DNA from: Cylindrospermum stagnale PCC 7417
Lineage (GTDB): Bacteria; Cyanobacteriota; Cyanobacteriia; Cyanobacteriales; Nostocaceae
Length of the DNA: 64,000 nt
Direction of reading: 5' to 3'
NCBI RefSeq assembly: GCF_000317535.1
Contig: NC_019757.1
Span: forward strand, 3,612,501-3,676,500
Shown: positions 63,964-64,000 of the stretch, one piece after another
How the letters are laid out: each line of letters opens with the position of its first letter
Position numbering within the stretch: the first letter of the stretch is position 1
The notes under the pieces: model-generated
Databases searched by the model: none
What the model saw: only the letters and a program-made list of their open reading frames with translations
What the model was told of the DNA's origin: nothing
Made by a program: the position numbers and the translations under genes

Positions 63964-64000
63964 ATGCCAGTTGTTTCATTGGCTCAAATGATGGAGTCAG
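63964..64000 (+). CDS. rpsB: 30S ribosomal protein S2, 5' end only
   Basis: ATG at 63964 follows CGGAG and encodes MPVVSLAQMMES, the characteristic N-terminus of cyanobacterial S2, before the window ends. tsf (EF-Ts) is expected downstream. Confidence 0.85.
   Translation, partial: MPVVSLAQMMES

Overview
The window is chromosomal DNA from a filamentous, heterocyst-type cyanobacterium close to Nostoc/Anabaena. The evidence is its gene content: Psb29/Thf1, a CpcT-type bilin lyase, biliverdin-forming heme oxygenase, NdhS, Tic20, a DUF3181 protein, and a likely hormogonium polysaccharide cluster. HIP1 octamers (GCGATCGC), heptameric tandem repeats and TTTTGGAT-type dyads between genes point the same way. 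It is mostly ordinary core genome in short operons on both strands, interrupted by small accessory islets. I see no CRISPR array, prophage, rRNA operon or complete insertion sequence. There is one tRNA, tRNA-Arg(ACG).

Layout. 0-1.6 kb: the end of a J-domain protein and a 1-Cys peroxiredoxin. 1.7-7.0 kb: a minus-strand polysaccharide operon (a Wzy/O-antigen-ligase-like membrane protein followed by three glycosyltransferases) that fits hpsL-N-O-P. 7-10 kb: glmM and heme oxygenase, separated by about 0.8 kb of leader. 10.2-12.0 kb: an AAA ATPase + HNH nuclease pair resembling Septu. 12.2-16.7 kb: cobW, an ABA4-like gene broken by an amber codon, an SDR, several small conserved cyanobacterial proteins and moaC. 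16.8-20.9 kb: tRNA-Arg, an MFS transporter, a DPM1-like glycosyltransferase, an NlpC/P60 murein endopeptidase and a beta-lactamase-fold hydrolase. 21-25.3 kb: an accessory stretch with a DUF2887/Rpn-like protein, a second ATPase + nuclease pair (AAA + PD-(D/E)XK-like) and two Uma2 nucleases. 25.5-31.4 kb: a GH15/phosphorylase-kinase-like protein, YkvA, ExbB/ExbD and a small four-helix membrane protein. 31.7-42.2 kb: psb29, cpcT, a STAS protein, hemF, an SRPBCC protein, mrp, rodA, ndhS, a HAS-barrel protein and a cation/proton antiporter with a USP tail. 42.6-45.1 kb: uxs and ugd, which together make UDP-xylose. 45.2-49.6 kb: DUF2993, a Phd/ParE-type toxin-antitoxin pair, a repeat-rich membrane protein and small orphan proteins. 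49.7-61 kb: cinA, Uma2, a WecA/MraY-like transferase, glyA, tic20, a FAH-family protein, rpsF, a coiled-coil protein, a second STAS protein, DedA and argG. 61.1-64 kb: a family 2 glycosyltransferase carrying a palindromic insertion, an HNH-like AT-rich gene, a second toxin-antitoxin pair, and the first codons of rpsB.

The best candidates for an undescribed system are the two compact ATPase-nuclease operons, 21968-23919 and 10188-12026. Each is a two-gene, tightly coupled pair without a HIP1 site. The first combines an SMC/ABC-type ATPase with a small protein carrying a D80...E97-x-K99 signature, and I cannot place it in a named defence family. Other points of interest are the TGG-to-TAG break in the ABA4-like gene, a MITE-like element in front of cinA, and a possible structured RNA at 55012-55180.
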